A stretch of DNA of 64,000 bases from JAZKFT01 sp039925965 (GCA_039925965.1 JBDSXW010000076.1:1-64000), one strand, 5' to 3'. Positions 19,501 to 26,810 are shown, counted from the first letter of the stretch. A program made the numbers and translations. Notes: generated by a model from the letters alone, not told the origin.

Positions 19501-21198
19501 ATACGGATTTGAGGACAGCCTGAAATAGAAGCTGTCTGCTGCACGGCCGGTGTAATAGAAAGTGTCAACGATGGTTTGCCCCGGCTGTACATTCGTATTA
19601 TTACTGATATTTTTTGTAAAAATGTTTCCACCTGCTTTACGGCCATCATAGCCCCGCAGAAATAGCTGGGTAAAATTGGCATAATTCCCATTATTTCTTG
19701 CCTGAACAATTAACTTGATGGTACCGTCCTTTGGCAGTTGGGCGAGGTAAAAATCGGCATCATCGGGTGCACCATTTTTGGCGTATGCCACATGACCGGT
19801 TTTTATTTGGTTTTCGTCAATGGCCAACGCCGTAGAGAAATCATCGTTGGGTTCGTTATCATTGGCATGAACCGGATCCAAAATCTGGTAAGAAAATTTG
19901 TAACTAAACCCATCAATCACACCCCCGAAATATGGGTCGGACGACAGGCGGAAATAAACGCTGTCGGCCGCACGGCTGTAGAGATAGAAAGTATCTGTAA
20001 TGGTTTGCCCGGGCTGCACATTGGTGTTATTGGCAGTTCGTTGGGCAACAAGCAATCCGTCTCCTTGACGCTTGTCGTATACCCTAAAGAATAATTGTTC
20101 ATTTTGGTTGGCATTACCATTATTAGTTGCTTGGACCATTATTTTTATAGTGCCGTCTCTCAGGGTATTTGTTTTATAGAAATCTGCATCATCCTGCCCA
20201 CCGTTTTTGGCATACCCTACATGACCTGTTTTAGTTTCGTTCTCCGTAACAGGTAGGGCGGTGGCAAAATCTCCATTTGGTTCGGTGTCGTTAGCATGGC
20301 CGGGGTCAATGATTTGATAGGAAATTTTATAGGAAAATGCATCGATGGCGCCGCCAAAATAAGGTTCAGATGACAGCCGGAAATAAAAGCTGTCTGCAGC
20401 CCGGCTGTAGATATAAAAGGTATCTGTGATGGTTTGGCCGGGAAGCACATTGGTGTTGTTGGATGTGCGTTGCGCAAAAATCAACCCACCGCCCTGGCGC
20501 CTATCGTAGCCCCTGATAAACAGTTGTTCATTTTGGTTATTGTTGCCATTGTTGGTGGCCTGCACCATAATCTTTAAGGTTCCATCCCGGGGCAACATGG
20601 TTTTATAAAAATCTGCATCATCCTGTCCACCGTTTTTAGCATAAGCTATGTGGCCTGTTTTGTTCTCATTTTCATTGATGGTGAGCGCTGATGCAAAATC
20701 GCCGTTGGGTTCTACATCAATAGCCAGCGCCGGTGGCACCATCTGGTATTTAATATTGTAACTAAAAACGGTAGCCGGCCCTCCATAATAAGGTGCAGAC
20801 AACAACCTGAAATAAAAAGTATCTACAGCCCGGCTATAGATATAAATGGTATCAAAAATACTTTGCCCCGGATGTACACCGGTGTTATTGGCCAGTCTGC
20901 TGCTGCTAAGGGTCCCACCACCTTTTCTTCTGTCGTAGCAGTTTAAATACAGTTGTGAATTATTATCCAAGCCTCCAATATTGGTGGCTTGAATAATTAT
21001 TCTTACAGTTCCATCTACCGGCAAGGAAGTTACGAAGTAGTCGTCGGCATCAGTATCGCCTACTGTTCCTGCAATGGCCTGCAGGTGAGCTATGGGCATG
21101 CTGCTGTCGAAACTATTATTGTTTTCAGTTTCGGGCGTTTGGGCGAAACCAATTTGTGCCAGTAGGAGCGTAACGATTGCGAGTAGTATTTTTTTCAT
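10567..21198 (-). CDS. Giant secreted multidomain protein (PPC, PKD, CARDB, Gly-rich)
   Basis: This 3543-residue protein has a signal peptide (MKKILLAIVTLLLAQIGFA). Residues about 20-725 are five PPC-like repeats of about 140 residues (EPN.DF..A, DDADFYKT, YFRLSS.PY.GG). PKD/Ig-like modules follow (about 726-1200). Seven CARDB repeats run from about 1229 to 2170 (each starting like PDLIV..., with VKN.G and N.Y.YN.). An IPT-like segment lies near 2270-2350. A collagen/PGRS-like Gly-rich block spans about 2750-2940. A DUF7619-like beta domain (CDPNEIVGPKGFG, Y.IHFEN) and Ig-like modules come next. A short C-terminal module opens with TWEG...ENAANWSCG. PPC and CARDB domains are beta-sandwiches typical of surface adhesins and exoenzymes. 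No catalytic domain and no canonical T9SS sorting domain are visible. I infer a filamentous or adhesive surface protein. It is divergent from fusA and ends at a strong terminator. Confidence 0.9.
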   Translation of the reverse strand: MKKILLAIVTLLLAQIGFAQTPETENNNSFDSSMPIAHLQAIAGTVGDTDADDYFVTSLPVDGTVRIIIQATNIGGLDNNSQLYLNCYDRRKGGGTLSSSRLANNTGVHPGQSIFDTIYIYSRAVDTFYFRLLSAPYYGGPATVFSYNIKYQMVPPALAIDVEPNGDFASALTINENENKTGHIAYAKNGGQDDADFYKTMLPRDGTLKIMVQATNNGNNNQNEQLFIRGYDRRQGGGLIFAQRTSNNTNVLPGQTITDTFYIYSRAADSFYFRLSSEPYFGGAIDAFSYKISYQIIDPGHANDTEPNGDFATALPVTENETKTGHVGYAKNGGQDDADFYKTNTLRDGTIKIMVQATNNGNANQNEQLFFRVYDKRQGDGLLVAQRTANNTNVQPGQTITDTFYLYSRAADSVYFRLSSDPYFGGVIDGFSYKFSYQILDPVHANDNEPNDDFSTALAIDENQIKTGHVAYAKNGAPDDADFYLAQLPKDGTIKLIVQARNNGNYANFTQLFLRGYDGRKAGGNIFTKNISNNTNVQPGQTIVDTFYYTGRAADSFYFRLSSNPYYGGTPDAFSYQFKYMMVDTSLNDTEPNDAFSQAINIDGGQAKFGHVNYEYRGSFNTFDYYKTTFSSTDSLKLYISAKNQNSSTSYDRFWVTLFDKNLNQILIKRLANRDDLSAGEIVNDSVKMLITAPDTIYIRVHSDRYYGGTPAFSYNLSLGNKLPDADFTITGSHGPCPGVNQYKTTAITQTGLTWHWAISGGGTISFTDSIANITWTTPGTYNITCYLSNETGNSETKIFPITVNAGPPATAPVVINTARTLTASTATSGASYQWFKDGVLIDGATDSVYYAADAGTFTAKFSNGCGVSTASNSFNFSAAVLAQSINFPHTPDITMSATAFAKLNATASSGLTVSYQIVSGPGAISNDTLRVSAFGTVIVKALQIGNNSYGPAPTKNDTIMVVKGNQTISFTPIPNKILSSTPFAIDATASSGLPVTYTLVSGNATLNGYLLTTTGVGMVQIKASQAGNAGYNAAPDSTVQFCVGIRQLDTINGPKIVCPTSLNYSTKNVAGALYQWTVGGGGALTPNGSQATVVWSTPGTYTVSVAAYSSCDTIRTAVKTLTVTVTAATAPDAVTGMLPANNATALNLPLNLSWVPGANTSKFDLYVWPSSQQQPAIPVAIGISDINYSVNNDIALGTSYSWRVVSKNECLSTNGSIQTFTASTNSADRPDLVMDSIAFPSNAIQGQEITVTWRVKNIGVTSTNNSVWQDRIYISTSKDLRTGDGPPLLGEYINQTYLQPGQSYTQTQTVTIPKGLTGSYYLFVITDNVDAVCTGTQCDVEWGPRGNHGSSVAEANEDNNYRYNYLIIDYGQLPDVKVKTVAAPTNVFSGTPFNVTYSVKNEGPVNAVGQQVSACPQLGWNDRFYISKDAVFNAYTAFELPKKTIQFFKNGQANCNAETQPYIDYLKPDSSYFTSQQLTFPHNYYGAYYVYVVTNGFGEVYEGPFGTNNVRRSDLINVTPTPPADLVVANIVNPPTTLSGTNAKIKWTVNNQGANAPKEFSWVDSVYICSTAVFSTGGILARGANTHSNGTTLESGTSYTDSTSFQIPNGVSGNYYVFVRTDANFQVFEYDQEGNNLLRTASTFAVQLNPPVDLIVTKIQTPDSLKTDSAYTITYTLKNQGVGNIVNTNWVDKIYVSLDSSINGTKQEINSYGHPNGSLLANDTVRVGTTVTISSSLALENKKLYFFVTADATNTIYEHLAEGNNTSSSAAPTGTGTSFIKPVILPPVETRRSDLIVTSFTVPANKNSGDTITISYTVKNRGSLPAFSGYPTWNDYVYLSSDSVLNDVDALLKNIPINIPGNMGLMADSEYSRTLQVVLPLEGSGSQYIFVKADANGFIKNDSVPANNISRKPITITASPSPDLIVTNMSNPPATVYAGSQFYIYFTITNSGTVATNGGGTWYDGAYFSAGTSLSGGSQSGSSLHTGHLAPGASYSDSILIKTPAYLSGNYYLILRTDNSDNVYEGIAGNDNNAVYKVVNIVQNPNVSDLIVSSVAVPDSVILGKSLTSTMFIKNIGTNAAVGNLNNGLYLSQNNLFESTIDKLVSSKQITNLVILPGDSISTQISGRAIVNTAGNYFGIARTNISNTMNEGINTNNNTLASSNTIRVDATPLTIGTPKADTVELNNARYFKVTASANKDLQITLSTNVISNGTNAVFVAYNRVPTPADFDASGIDATALNQKILVSDTKAGDYYIRVTSVGIAVEEPVSILVQELPFSIVSISPNMLGQSIVSTKLYGAGFKANSQVVLRNNIGQLISTGTIKKFENSTKVQVGWNFTNTPNGTYDLVVINPGGIETIKPNAITVGLSSGYQLRYTQLLPENLRLHGTGILTFKGKNTGNIDIPVVQGDFSVESYVNVTNVRTAGIRKQSEFFKGASYADYITDKSDSLDWAMNGRLKTVPVFGRNIAPGDEFEISFNVSGFTGSDLLIQPRLYGYDANLLARTQLEFIETARILSLFDSALLSHPENKYLKLAQAGPRAFSDTVFATLFKTGFMEAADTMGMNINYACSRCMRNLPATKPGFVSNADTTIDKNANQYNAVFDRDYNLLPGQTMQVRMKRSHYWPGYGKAKGTAGTPLGWNKIHVNGKLDVQATSGNRLKIDLASINYVNQPGKLAGWFPVLDADWVIMEADSGITNFSVNKFLVDNTKFSTFNRTYNGQFTIKCTDTINGLPTKIRLVFISYTPKAGEPGVPGIDGIDGIAPDFLDGEDGSPAGNGGTGAKGGNAGRGGRGINGGKGGDGGRGGDGGYNGGPGGDGGAGGEGGQANGGSDNGGPGGNAGPGGDAGAGPTAADGGDGKDGGRGGGGNIGGAGGKGSNGGHGNAGGADGDGGAGGNGGPGSGGDGVAGQGANGSMGGNGGPGGPPDPCKKKKPGGPPDPPQKERNAQDELNDFFDALKGTYPGTSIPAAILNALDINYKSEDHPGLNLLIKAADLTLTGLEVAAASTITTITVVGEASVILVEAPVVATSYLIVKTYNVAARAADYGVSTLVGGNGEYFGRGFVKDFIWTTDFATSPADILAGTAKFFFGNNQPPGPPATPTPTAIPIKKPCDPNEIVGPKGFGTSRMVSSTLPMGYSIHFENDSLHASVAAQRVVVMQPIDAKADPLTFKLADFNFGGKTFSVPQNQSTYSTVLNLDSLGYRVEVTAGLDIVNRQAFWVFQTIDIQTGLPPANPLLGFLPINDPSGKGTGFVNYTIKPLASDITGDSIYATASIVFDINDPIPTNTWLNIVDAVAPTSSISNLPPTTFNPSIDLHFTGTDDAGGSGLKSYTLYVTDNGNTATTFVYNMERSDTTFVGLVGHTYAFFSVSVDQVGNIEPYAFLDSITILSSNLVTLCPNTSVSFPANITGTGYQWQLDTGSGFTDLTNTGVYTGANTATLSLTNAPSTMYGYAFRCQTGPATFSQVYTLKFEMTWEGTASTAWENAANWSCGALPDAGTDVVINGGKLNYPRLNADATIRSLKINNGATGRVMAGNKLTVIK
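12400..12955 (-). repeat. Gly-rich collagen/PGRS-like coding repeat inside the giant gene
   Basis: About 185 codons of the giant gene are dominated by short GG-x and G-x-x steps (GGDGGRGGDGG, GGPGGNAGPGG), opening with a true collagen-like stretch (GEPGVPGIDGIDG) and ending in a Pro/Lys-rich hinge (PCKKKKPGGPPDPP). The DNA is much more GC-rich than its surroundings. Open frames on the plus strand here are Pro- or Ala-rich shadows of this block. Confidence 0.9.
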
Positions 21199-21563
21199 CT
21201 TGGTAAGATTATAGTTAGCTATAAAGTCTTTATTTTGGCTGACAATCCTTTTTTTATGGGTTGCAGATGCATCCCTGATTTGAACTGTCCGGGAGGAATT
21301 TTTTACGGTACAACATTACCAGCTTGCACCCAACCAGGGAATACTCAATCTTAAGTAGTTAGATTATTTTTCAATTTTTCACCGGGAGGTAACGTTATCA
21401 GCAACCAGCGCAGGGTATATTATGCAAAGAAATGCACCCTGGTTCGCTGCGTTATAAGTAATGTATTGGCGGTGAATCCGGCAAGGGAAGACCGCTTTCT
21501 AATGAATATTTTCCACAAAAACCGTAGCGTTCATTTAACCGTTTTTCGTAAAGTGGTATTCCT
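21199..21563. other. Divergent intergenic region between the giant gene and fusA
   Basis: There is no supported gene here. The stretch must carry the giant gene's promoter on the minus strand and ends at the fusA promoter on the plus strand. It contains the inverted repeat at 21406-21449. A plus-strand open frame at 21466-21744 has no recognisable family and is treated as leader sequence. Confidence 0.6.
21406..21449. repeat. Imperfect inverted repeat upstream of fusA
   Basis: CAGCG-CAGGGT (21406-21416) pairs with ACCCTG-GTT-CGCTG (21436-21449), an 11-bp stem with a 3-base bulge around a 19-base loop. It lies between two divergent genes, so it is a candidate regulator-binding site or transcription-insulating hairpin rather than an obvious terminator (no T run). 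Confidence 0.6.
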
Positions 21564-21571
21564 TACCTTTG
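21564..21571 (+). promoter_or_regulatory. Likely fusA promoter, -7 element TACCTTTG
   Basis: TACCTTTG fits the Bacteroidota sigma-A -7 consensus TAnnTTTG exactly. A clear -33 TTTG box is not visible at the usual spacing; the T-rich run at about 21540-21546 is the nearest candidate. Use of this element gives a leader of about 235 bases before the fusA start. Confidence 0.55.
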
Positions 21572-21579
21572 CGGCCTTG

Positions 21580-21811
21580 AAAAAATGGGTATCAGATAAA
21601 CTATGCCTAACTAAACCGGGGGATAATACCAATGGAAAATTCATAACCTGGCTGAACATCGTATCATGCCAGGGAACAAAAACAGCGAAGGAAGTGCTGA
21701 ATAGTAGCACTTTAGTGGAACGGAGCGTCGCCGATGCAGCCTAATCAAGGCACAGAAGCTGGTCTCCCAGAGAAAGAAAACAAACTAGTAAACAATTAAA
21801 CCATTTATATA
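21580..21811 (+). promoter_or_regulatory. Long structured leader of fusA
   Basis: The leader can form several hairpins. CCTGGC (21647-21652) pairs with GCCAGG (21668-21673) and the stem extends through TGA/TCA with a one-base bulge. GTGCT...AGCAC and CTGG...CCAG stems follow near 21695-21765. The start codon is preceded by an A-rich stretch rather than a Shine-Dalgarno sequence, as is usual in Bacteroidota. A regulatory role for the leader is inferred from its length and structure only. Confidence 0.4.
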
Positions 21812-23962
21812 ATGGCAGACTTAAGGTATCAGAGAAATTTCGGGATTGCGGCACATATCGATGCCGGCAAGACCACCACAACAGAGCGTATTCTGTATTA
21901 CACAGGGGTTAACCACAAGATTGGTGAGGTGCACGATGGTGCAGCTACTATGGACTGGATGGCTCAGGAGCAGGAGCGGGGTATCACTATTACTTCGGCT
22001 GCGACTACCTGCTTTTGGAATTTTCCAATGTCGAATGGTAAGCCTTTGCCCGATACCAAGAAATACAAGTTCAATATTATCGATACTCCGGGCCACGTGG
22101 ATTTTACCGTAGAGGTAGAGCGTAGTCTTCGGGTACTGGATGGTTTGCTGGCTTTGTTTTGTGCCGTAAGTGGTGTAGAACCGCAGAGCGAAACTGTTTG
22201 GCGCCAGGCCAATCGTTATAAAGTACCCCGTATTGGTTTTGTAAACAAAATGGACCGTAGCGGTGCCGACTTCCTGAACGTGGTAAAACAGGTTCGTGAA
22301 ATGTTAGGTGCTAAAGCAGTTCCGTTACAATTGCCAATTGGTGCGGAAGATCATTTTACAGGTGTGGTAGATCTCATCACCATGAAAGGCATGGTGTGGG
22401 ATGAAGCTGGACAGGGTATGACTTTTAACGAGGTGCCCATCCCGGCCGATATGATTGAAGAAGTGAACGAATGGCGCCAGGTATTGATTGAAGCGGTAGC
22501 TGAATACGACGAGAAGCTGCTGGAGAAATTCTTCGACGATCCAAACACGATCACTGAAGACGAAGTGCACGAGGCGATTCGTAAAGCTACTATCGATTTA
22601 AGCATCATCCCGATGATGTGTGGTTCTTCTTTCAAAAACAAAGGCGTACAAACAGCGCTGGATGCGGTCGTTCGCTACCTGCCTGGTCCGCTGGATATTG
22701 AAGCGGTAACGGGCACCAATCCTGACACTGGCGAGGAAATATTGCGTCATGCCGATCCTAAAGGACCGTTTGCAGCATTGGCTTTCAAGATCATGACCGA
22801 TCCATTCGTGGGTCGCCTCGCGTTCTTCCGGGCTTATAGCGGTCGTTTGGATTCTGGTAGCTACGTACTGAACACCCGTACGGGTAAGAAAGAGCGTATC
22901 AGCCGTATCATGCAGATGCACGCCAACAAGCAAAACCCGGTTGATTTTATCGAAGCAGGTGATATTGGTGCTGCTGTAGGTTTTAAAGACATCAAAACCG
23001 GGGATACGCTGTGCGATGAAAACAATCCGATTGTGCTGGAAGCGATGACCTTCCCGGAACCGGTTATCTCGATTGCGATAGAGCCTAAAACCCAGGTGGA
23101 CGTTGATAAAATGGGTATGGCCATTGCCAAGCTGGTAGAGGAAGATCCGACCCTGCGTGTACGTACCGATGAAGAAACAGGACAGACCATTCTTAGCGGA
23201 ATGGGCGAATTGCACCTGGAGATCATCGTGGATCGTATGAAGCGTGAGTTTAAAGTGGAGATCAATCAGGGTGCACCGATGGTGGCCTATAAAGAAGCGT
23301 TCAGACAAACTGTTGCGCACCGCGAAGTGTACAAGAAACAAACGGGTGGTCGTGGTAAATTCGGCGATATTGATTTTGAAATAGGACCAGCCGACGAAGA
23401 ATGGCTGAAAGAGAACCCAACTGGTGGGTTGCAGTTTATCAACGAAATACATGGTGGTAGCATTCCAAAAGAATTTATACCGCCAATTATTAAGGGCTTT
23501 ACAGCTTGTATGACCACAGGTGTACTGGCTGCTTACCCGATCGTGAACATGAAAGTGAAAGTGATCGACGGTAGCTACCACGATGTGGATAGTGATGCCA
23601 TCAGCTTTGAGTTGTGTGCCAAGAGCGGTTTCCGCGAAGCTGGCCGCAAAGCCAAGCCGGTATTGCTGGAGCCGATCATGAAGATCGAAGTAATCACTCC
23701 GGATCAATACATGGGTGATGTAACGGGTGATTTGAACCGTCGTCGTGGTATGCTGGAAGGAATGGACAGCCGCAACAATGCACAGGTAATTAAGGCTAAA
23801 GTGCCGCTGAGCGAAATGTTTGGTTATGTAACCCAACTGCGCTCTTTGTCATCTGGCCGTGCAAGCAGCACCATGGAATTCAGCCATTACGCGCCTGCCC
23901 CAAACAACGTGGCAGAAGAGATCATTGCCAAGAGCAAGGGTAAGGTGAAAGTGGACGATTAA
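21812..23962 (+). CDS. fusA: Translation elongation factor G
   Basis: This 716-residue GTPase drives ribosomal translocation in the cytoplasm. All G motifs are present: AHIDAGKTT (about 13-21), RGITI, DTPGH and NKMD (145-148). Domains II-V follow at full family length, including the domain IV segment GGRGKFGDIDFE and the C-terminal GYVTQLRSLSSGRASSTMEF. Arginine is mostly CGT, as expected of a highly expressed gene. It is not flanked by rpsL/rpsG or rpsJ, so it sits outside the usual str operon. It may be a relocated single gene or one of two EF-G copies; the sequence alone cannot decide this. The start is preceded by an A-rich leader, and a strong terminator follows. Confidence 0.97.
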   Translation: MADLRYQRNFGIAAHIDAGKTTTTERILYYTGVNHKIGEVHDGAATMDWMAQEQERGITITSAATTCFWNFPMSNGKPLPDTKKYKFNIIDTPGHVDFTVEVERSLRVLDGLLALFCAVSGVEPQSETVWRQANRYKVPRIGFVNKMDRSGADFLNVVKQVREMLGAKAVPLQLPIGAEDHFTGVVDLITMKGMVWDEAGQGMTFNEVPIPADMIEEVNEWRQVLIEAVAEYDEKLLEKFFDDPNTITEDEVHEAIRKATIDLSIIPMMCGSSFKNKGVQTALDAVVRYLPGPLDIEAVTGTNPDTGEEILRHADPKGPFAALAFKIMTDPFVGRLAFFRAYSGRLDSGSYVLNTRTGKKERISRIMQMHANKQNPVDFIEAGDIGAAVGFKDIKTGDTLCDENNPIVLEAMTFPEPVISIAIEPKTQVDVDKMGMAIAKLVEEDPTLRVRTDEETGQTILSGMGELHLEIIVDRMKREFKVEINQGAPMVAYKEAFRQTVAHREVYKKQTGGRGKFGDIDFEIGPADEEWLKENPTGGLQFINEIHGGSIPKEFIPPIIKGFTACMTTGVLAAYPIVNMKVKVIDGSYHDVDSDAISFELCAKSGFREAGRKAKPVLLEPIMKIEVITPDQYMGDVTGDLNRRRGMLEGMDSRNNAQVIKAKVPLSEMFGYVTQLRSLSSGRASSTMEFSHYAPAPNNVAEEIIAKSKGKVKVDD

Positions 23963-23989
23963 GTTTTATAAGCTTACTGATAATAAAGG

Positions 23990-24017
23990 ATCCCATCTCG
24001 AAAGAGGTGGGATTTTT
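23990..24017 (+). terminator. fusA terminator
   Basis: ATCCCATCTC (23990-23999) pairs with GAGGTGGGAT (24004-24013) around a GAAA tetraloop, followed by a T run. The stem has one G-T wobble. It lies 28 bases after the fusA stop codon. Confidence 0.9.
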
Positions 24018-24029
24018 ATTTGGTGGGAA

Positions 24030-24200
24030 CCCTGTAAGGGCTGGCTTTCGCCCTGACAGGGCCTTACGAACGGTGATTAGTGTGTTAGAATGACTGAAAT
24101 TAAAACCGCATACTTTGTAAAGGCATTTTAAAGATGTCATCAAGCCGAATTAATTTCACTGGCGTAATCCCCGTCAGGGCGAAAGCCAGCCCTTACAGGG
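24030..24200. repeat. 32-bp inverted repeat pair (REP-like) between fusA and the WG/TPR gene
   Basis: The left arm at 24030-24061 and the right arm at 24169-24200 are reverse complements over 32 bases with one mismatch, separated by 107 bases. Each arm is itself partly palindromic (CCCTGTCAGGG / CCCTTACAGGG) and contains a GAAAGCCA core. A related palindrome with the same core occurs at 48604-48637, which marks this as a repeated intergenic element. It lies between convergent genes. Confidence 0.85.
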
Positions 24201-24227
24201 ATTTATCTTCCGTGTTGCAGGGATCCC

Positions 24228-26663
24228 CTATTTGCAATACTTCGTTATCAGTTCAGCAGCTTTGGTATATCCCAGTTTTAATGCTGTATTAAGTTCCGGG
24301 CAACCACCAGTTTTATCATTCATCATTATTTTACCCTCGCCAAGATTGCTAAATGCCAGTCCATTCTCCGGGTCAAGTTCTGTGGCCTTTTTACTATCCC
24401 GTACGCAACCAGCGTAATCTTTGAGCCAATATTTTGCATCACCCCGGTTAATGTAAGCATTCACATTTTCAGGATCAAGTTCAATGACCTTACTATAATC
24501 TTGTATTGCATCAGCATACTTATTAAGTGAACGCTTCGACAGGCCGCGGTTGAACCAGGCGTCGGTATTTTTATTATCCAGCGCAATTACTTTGGTATAG
24601 TCTTGTATGGCGCCAGCATAATTTTTAAGTAGCAACTTCGATACTGCCCGCCGGTACCAGGCGTCAACATTTTCAGGATCCAGTTCAATGACCTTAGAGT
24701 AGTCTTGTATCGCGTCTGTATAATTATTAAGTATCATCTTCGAAATGCCCCGGTAAAAATAAGCATTAACATGTCCGGGGTAAAGTTCAATTGCCTTGTC
24801 ATAATCTTTTATTGCAGCTGCGTAATTTTTAAGCTGGTATTTACACTCAGCCCGGTCAAAATAACTGCCCGGATTATCCTTATATAGTTCAAGTATTCTG
24901 TCGTAATCCAGGATGGCTCCTGAATAATCTTCTGTTTCTTTCAGGCACTCAGCCCGGTTGAAATAACCGCCTAAGTTTTTGGGGTCTAAATCTGTAGCCT
25001 TATTGTAATCGGCAATAGCCCCTTTATAATTTTTAGAACCAAATTTTTTATCACCACTGCTGATATAATCTGCTGCCAGCTTTTCATTGCCGGTAGTTGC
25101 AGGTTTTTCAACGATCACGTCTTTATCTGCCAAATCTTTCCCGGTTTTATCAAAATAGAATGTTTTACTACCCAGTACCGCTTTCGCTTTCCCATCTGTA
25201 AAACTTTCTATCTTGTCGTAAATGACAGGTATTACGGCTTTGCCATTTACATCAATGTATCCCCACTTTTCAATTTGTATATATTTTGGCAATCCATCTG
25301 TTTTATTTCCAACATAACCGTAATATCCTCCGTCAAATAATTTTACTTTTGCTAGCCCTTCATTATTAAAATCTTCCATATAGTCGTATTTGAGCGGTAC
25401 GACAATTTTTCCAGATTTATCTACAAGCAATGGCTTGCCATCTATTTCCGTTTTGATCACTCCGTAGTTACAATCTCCGGCACTTGAGTAAATAAAAGGA
25501 ATTACTTCTGCCCCGTTTTTATCAATAAATCCATGTTTGTTATCCATCTCCACATGAGCAACGCCTTCCTTAAAAGCCCATGCCATAGAATATTTTGGCG
25601 GAAGTATCTTTTCACCCTTGCTATTGATATACCCGCAAAGCCCGGGGAAGGGCAGATAAGCTTTTACCATGCACAATCCCTCAGAAAAACTTCCAATAAA
25701 TCGATAATTCTGGTCTGCTAATACAGTATTGCCTTTTTTATCAATGAACTTGTAAGAGCCACCGGACTCAACTGCTGCCACCCCCTCCGAAAAGTTTGAT
25801 GCATTGGAATAGGTACACGATGTAATTTGCTTTCCTGCTCTGTCGATAAATCCATAACGTAAAATGGGTTGATAAGTATTCCCGGCAGTCCCACCCTGGG
25901 AAACATCGGTGCCGATATCCTGTGTTACAAGCGCTATGCCATCCACAAAAACGACCGGGCTATAAAATATAATTGGTGCTACGATATTGCCTTGTAGGTC
26001 AATGCATCCCCATTTTGTGTGGCGAAGATCCCGGTCCTCGATTGCCACATCAGCCAGCCCATCTTTATACTTGCCGGTAAAATTGTAAGGGGAAGTTATA
26101 ACGGGCGTAGCGGGTTTCTTATAAGAAGGGGTTTTGAATATATTTTCGCTGCCGGTCCAGGTAAATGCAACTGCTTTCTCACTGGTGTTTCTGCACACAG
26201 GGCAAATGACTTTCTCAGAAGAGGCCTTAACATGGTAACTGTCCTTATAGGTTACGGTAACTTTGCTGGTAGTTCCGTTCTTAAAATCTGTTGCATCCTT
26301 AGCATTATAGGTGTACGTTTTTTCTTTCCCCACATCATCGTAAGCAGATTTTTGAATGGTGGTGTAGCCTGTGCCTCCACAGTTGGTGCAATAACTTATA
26401 TATGTCAGAGAGGAATTGTCCTTTATGGTTAGTACATAATATTTCTTATTGTACTCGCAAAGAAAGTCGTTGTTGCTGTAGCCATGTTTACTGATAGAAG
26501 TCATTACAGGCTGTACATAGATGGCGTATCCACGACTATCCTTCACTCCATACCAACCGTCCTTTTCAAATATTGTCTTTTCCTGTGCGTGCAGCCCGGC
26601 GCCAGGCAGTAGCAGCATTAGCGACATGGCAAATAAGTAGGTTGCAGATAGCCGGTATTTCAT
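24228..26663 (-). CDS. Secreted WG-repeat / TPR protein
   Basis: The frame is open to an ATG at 26684, but the ATG at 26663 gives the cleaner signal peptide (MKYRLSATYLFAMSLMLLLPGAGLHAQ; 811 residues), so it is preferred. The N-terminal half (to about 520) holds WG repeats (GFIDK.G..VIP..Y, WGYIDVNGKAVIP) interrupted by two zinc-like pairs (CTNCGGTG and CPVC). The C-terminal 260 residues are about seven TPRs in near-perfect register (A..DY.K.IELDP.NV.AY..R). WG and TPR arrays are protein-interaction scaffolds; in Bacteroidota such proteins are exported and of unknown function. The gene is convergent with fusA across the REP-like element. Confidence 0.85.
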   Translation of the reverse strand: MKYRLSATYLFAMSLMLLLPGAGLHAQEKTIFEKDGWYGVKDSRGYAIYVQPVMTSISKHGYSNNDFLCEYNKKYYVLTIKDNSSLTYISYCTNCGGTGYTTIQKSAYDDVGKEKTYTYNAKDATDFKNGTTSKVTVTYKDSYHVKASSEKVICPVCRNTSEKAVAFTWTGSENIFKTPSYKKPATPVITSPYNFTGKYKDGLADVAIEDRDLRHTKWGCIDLQGNIVAPIIFYSPVVFVDGIALVTQDIGTDVSQGGTAGNTYQPILRYGFIDRAGKQITSCTYSNASNFSEGVAAVESGGSYKFIDKKGNTVLADQNYRFIGSFSEGLCMVKAYLPFPGLCGYINSKGEKILPPKYSMAWAFKEGVAHVEMDNKHGFIDKNGAEVIPFIYSSAGDCNYGVIKTEIDGKPLLVDKSGKIVVPLKYDYMEDFNNEGLAKVKLFDGGYYGYVGNKTDGLPKYIQIEKWGYIDVNGKAVIPVIYDKIESFTDGKAKAVLGSKTFYFDKTGKDLADKDVIVEKPATTGNEKLAADYISSGDKKFGSKNYKGAIADYNKATDLDPKNLGGYFNRAECLKETEDYSGAILDYDRILELYKDNPGSYFDRAECKYQLKNYAAAIKDYDKAIELYPGHVNAYFYRGISKMILNNYTDAIQDYSKVIELDPENVDAWYRRAVSKLLLKNYAGAIQDYTKVIALDNKNTDAWFNRGLSKRSLNKYADAIQDYSKVIELDPENVNAYINRGDAKYWLKDYAGCVRDSKKATELDPENGLAFSNLGEGKIMMNDKTGGCPELNTALKLGYTKAAELITKYCK

Positions 26664-26810
26664 GGGGCTTGTTTTAGGGTGCATACAATCTCGGCTTATT
26701 AACCGACACCGGGTTTTTTATTGTTAATCAGGCAGTTTGCCAAAAATGCCCAGCCTGTGCATTTTATGGTAACCGGTACGGGGAGGTTCGCAGCTAACAC
26801 TGCAAGGGTT

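Noticed and set aside
21466..21811. tmRNA or a small gene before fusA
   Set aside because: The open frame ending ...VADAA at 21744 and the hairpins briefly suggested tmRNA, but there is no tRNA-like acceptor end, CCA or resume tag of the known type; it is read as leader.
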